Source: Owenia fusiformis (Eukaryota; Annelida; Polychaeta; Sabellida; Oweniidae). From it: a DNA stretch of 64,000 nt. The notes beneath the pieces are model-generated. The model made no database searches and was not told where the DNA came from. It saw only the letters and a program-made list of their open reading frames with translations. This document shows, one piece after another, positions 61,401 through 64,000 of this stretch. The translations under genes and the position numbers were made by a program. Each line of letters starts with the position of its first letter. The stretch's first letter is position 1. The stretch is from positions 30,583,248 to 30,647,247 of the forward strand of contig CAIIXF020000003.1 of the NCBI GenBank assembly GCA_903813345.2, read 5' to 3'.

Positions 61401-63870
61401 GCATGTTAATGCCTTGTTAATATTTCTGTGATGTCTGGGCACTCGAGATAATCTCCTAGATTATAGATGACTCCTAGATTGTCATAAGATTATTCTTTAA
61501 TTTTGTGTTTAGTTCCAAAATATATTTTTCTATTGTAGACACATTTTGTGCAATCAAAAACTTGTTGGAATCAATTCTACATAATATAACTCTATAACCT
61601 GGCTGCATTTGGATTGATTAAATCCTTTGGCTTAATTCTCAATATTTGGCTGAATTATCCTGCTTTAGGAGAAATTCCCAAGCATTTGGAGAAACTTCCA
61701 TGCATTTGGATGAATTCCCCTGCATTTGGAGGAATTCTCATGTATTTTGATTAATTCCCCAGCATTTGGAGGAATTCCCATTTTGGATGAATTCCCCTGC
61801 ATTTGGAGGAATTCTCACACATTTTGATTAATACCCCATCATTTGGAGAAAATCCAATTTTGGATGAATTCCCCTACATTTGGAGGAATTCTCACACATT
61901 TTGATTAATTCCCTAGCATTTGGAGAAATTCCCAATTTGGAGGAATTCTGTCGTATTTGGAGGAATTCTCACACATTTTGATTAATTCCCCAGCATTTGG
62001 AGAAATTCCCCTGTATTTGGATAAATTCTCAAGCATATGTCTAAATTCCCCTGCATTTGAAGGATCTTCAGATTAAATCTTTAACATTCTTGGTTTGTAT
62101 CTGGATGTAATTGTCAATTAGCAATGTGATGTTCAATTGGACTTCCCAGCTACATCTCTAAGTGTAAATCTTCAGTAATGAATGCCGTAACATCGCTTGT
62201 GAGGCATTAGAGTGATTGTACAGCTTCAAGGTGTTTCCTTCATTAGCAAATAGCCATCAAGAATACAAAGTCGAACAAGTATTTTAGACCTTGTTTTATT
62301 ATCAGAACTGTAAGCTCCACTAACTGGATCAGCCTTGTGAATTCATTCAGAGTGTTTTAGACAGAAGCATGTTTCTCTTGAGTATTATTTCATACTGTCT
62401 GGAAAATGGCGCAATCATTTATGAAATACTAGAATAGTGATTAATATACAATAGTGTCATATTTTGTCAGTTTTGATATTTTTATATTCTGTATATCTGC
62501 AAGTATTCAATTTATTCCTATTTTTAATATCAGTTTCACCAACTTTGCGCTCACATTCTGATATCAATTAGTGATTTCAATTACTCGAATCATAATCAAC
62601 GACATCTAATATCTGTCTGTGAATTCCAGTGACAGAAAACAGAAATAGAATGTCTTCAAATTATCAAACTTGATAATTACCACAGACATTGATAAACTAT
62701 AACAGATTATATGCTCATCTAAAGCTAGTAAATTGTACTTAACTAATCGTACAGGTTTCAACTTGGCATATTCTCTTGTGAATCTCAATGAAGATGGCAT
62801 ATATAAATATATGAAACTCTAAAAGAGACTCAACAGTCAAACCTGTATATCCTAGCACCGCTCTAATCAGAACACGCATCTCATGGATTGTGATATTCAT
62901 ACTTGAATGGTGGGGAAGGGGTATTAGACACTGTTTCTTTTCCTGTTGGGTTATGATTTGGGATTGTTGGGATTTGTTTCCTTATGTTTCGTGTACTATA
63001 TAATGCTTTCAATTCTTACTGTGTTCTGTAACCATTTTTGATATGCTGTTCAATAAATCTTGAATTAAATGCAATAACTCTTGAATGATATGCAATAACT
63101 CTAGAACAATATCCAATAATTTCATAGGAAATGCAATAATTCTTGAACCTCTCTGATAGACTTCCACCAAACATAAAATGAAACTCACAATTGGGAAATC
63201 ACTTCAGTATATTATAGAGCTGGATGTTTAATAGGCATTTATTACCAGATGTTTAATAATGAAGAATTTAGTGTGTACCTCTGTACTCTATAAAGTAGAA
63301 ATCAATACAACAAGCGAGTGGGAGAATGTTTGAAACAGTGATGGTAATTTGGTGTTGAAAGTACCCCAAATTATCAAAGGGATTGCCAATATGATCAGTC
63401 CCGAACATATTAATATCGAAATCAGATAGACATATACCCCATGTGCTTTCATAATTCAAAATGACTGCACAATACGCATTAGTGGCCCATACTGGAATAC
63501 AACTTAACCATATTTCCATCAAATCCCTAAATTCTTTTAAATATTCTTTCTAAATAACCTTTTCTTTAACATCTGTATAAAGGTATCTGTTAATTTCATA
63601 ACAAATAGCCAACTGTTGATTCAGAAAATAAACTAATATCACCAAATTGCAGATTTTCTTATTTTTTGTCACCAAAAAAATTCAGGCGTAAACCCCCATA
63701 CCACCCTTTTAGCAAAACTCTCATTTATATATCCATCATTAAAAAAAGGATACAACAACATGACAGTGCACTGTACGCTTCAAACAGTTGCATGGCAACA
63801 TCTCTCTTTCTAGTCTGATTGGTTACTGCATTGTTTTGGGCTGCTAGTTTGGCCAGTCTTGGTAACACAA
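58441..63870 (-). CDS. RELCH: RELCH (RAB11-binding LisH/coiled-coil/HEAT protein), C-terminal three exons
   Basis: Exons 63870-63754, 60431-60281 and 58582-58441 (stop TAG), in frame across phase-1 and phase-2 junctions. Known family role: recycling-endosome protein that binds RAB11 and OSBP and promotes cholesterol transfer to the trans-Golgi. Recognised from the C-terminal HEAT region: VLPRLAKLAAQNN, RDVAMQLFEAYSALSCC, the junction residues FISD, LIQVTMIPGLLYLLQDM, and APEHEPIISSMIKEFEAKVE, an order and spacing characteristic of the family. The last exon encodes a Ser/Gly-rich stretch, then KFKDFSIPGKSTVTGMFRKK, matching the usual basic end. The N-terminal LisH, coiled coil and most HEAT repeats lie beyond base 64000. 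Introns of 1.7 and 3.3 kb hold repeats only. Confidence 0.92.
59348..59544. mobile_element. 197-bp MITE with GGCCCGTAGCCAGG ends
   Basis: Perfect 14-bp inverted ends (59348-59361 and 59531-59544). The interior ttctgagcactttttaagtg and ccaaaattgtcacaagtgaa is shared with 43244-43394. No clear target duplication. Similar 'cgtagccagg' ends are widespread among hAT-like MITEs. Located in a RELCH intron. Confidence 0.85.
61256..61420. repeat. Short copy of the GTCACCAC-hairpin repeat
   Basis: atgtcaccactatgataagt-ggtgacat hairpin, tggatggtgtttggtgttca, taggtggttggc and the end word gcatgttaatgcctt correspond to the two ends of 18928-20529; the internal tandem array is absent. Confidence 0.75.
61676..62060. 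repeat. Degenerate ~20-bp minisatellite in a RELCH intron
   Basis: About 18 copies of catttggaggaattccc and variants (gcatttggagaaattccc, acattttgattaattcccc), with a higher-order period near 60 bp. Confidence 0.9.
62061..63753. other. RELCH intron: nothing else recognised
   Basis: AT-rich. The word acagtcaaacctgtatatcc near 62838 resembles an end of the 53700-53861 MITE family. No other structure is seen. Confidence 0.4.
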
Positions 63871-64000
63871 CTGAAAATATATAATATGAACATATACAAT
63901 ATGGAAATATACAATATGAACATATAAAATATGGAAATACAATACAATATGAATGTATACGATGCAAAGATAATTAAGGCAGTTTTACACTGCATGCCTC
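63871..64000 (-). other. RELCH upstream intron with 'atacaatatgaac' microrepeats
   Basis: Directly upstream (minus strand) of the first visible RELCH exon, after its acceptor at 63872-63871. Tandem 14-16 bp words such as atatacaatatgaac run from 63878 to 63960. Confidence 0.6.

Overview
The window is AT-rich genomic DNA from an invertebrate animal. Several multi-exon genes with GT-AG introns encode conserved metazoan proteins, and the introns and spacers are full of small inverted-repeat DNA transposons, minisatellites and tRNA-derived repeats. No bacterial or viral gene organisation is visible. I cannot name the species; a marine bilaterian (lophotrochozoan or invertebrate deuterostome) is my best guess.

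Layout: (1) 373-3936 (+), the last five exons of cytosolic-type GTP-dependent phosphoenolpyruvate carboxykinase. (2) 6526-6795 (-), GEMIN7, a small SMN-complex protein, tail-to-tail with PEPCK. (3) 8123-12437, mobile DNA: a miniature element, an apparently intact THAP-domain DDE transposase (8595-10534, -) and a nested inverted-repeat element. (4) 12733-27416 (+), a complete 14-exon PRMT7 (690 residues by my splice model), whose introns hold a ~900 bp foldback, a TIR element carrying a Myb/SANT-like ORF, minisatellites and a 1.6 kb repeat packed with AGGTCA motifs. (5) 28191-54658, a cluster of predicted secreted cysteine-rich proteins: a 77-residue peptide (28191-29001, -) and three paralogues, here called A (31756-34813, -), B (37682-42634, +) and C (46618-54658, +). 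(6) 58441-63870 (-), the last three exons of RELCH (RAB11-binding LisH/HEAT protein), tail-to-tail with C.

The three housekeeping-type genes and RELCH are ordinary. The paralogous cluster is the likely novelty. A, B and C share a signal peptide, an eight-cysteine domain containing the string CCGC and split by a phase-0 intron at the same place, a low-complexity acidic or Gln/Thr-rich middle, and an extremely Lys/Ala-rich basic tail. I recognise no named family. The architecture suggests extracellular, charge-segregated structural proteins (matrix, cement, mucus or biomineral), but that is inference. B carries an apparent one-base frameshift in a run of eight A.

Exon boundaries were deduced by eye from GT-AG sites, reading phase and family conservation. 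Repeat boundaries are approximate to a few bases unless stated.
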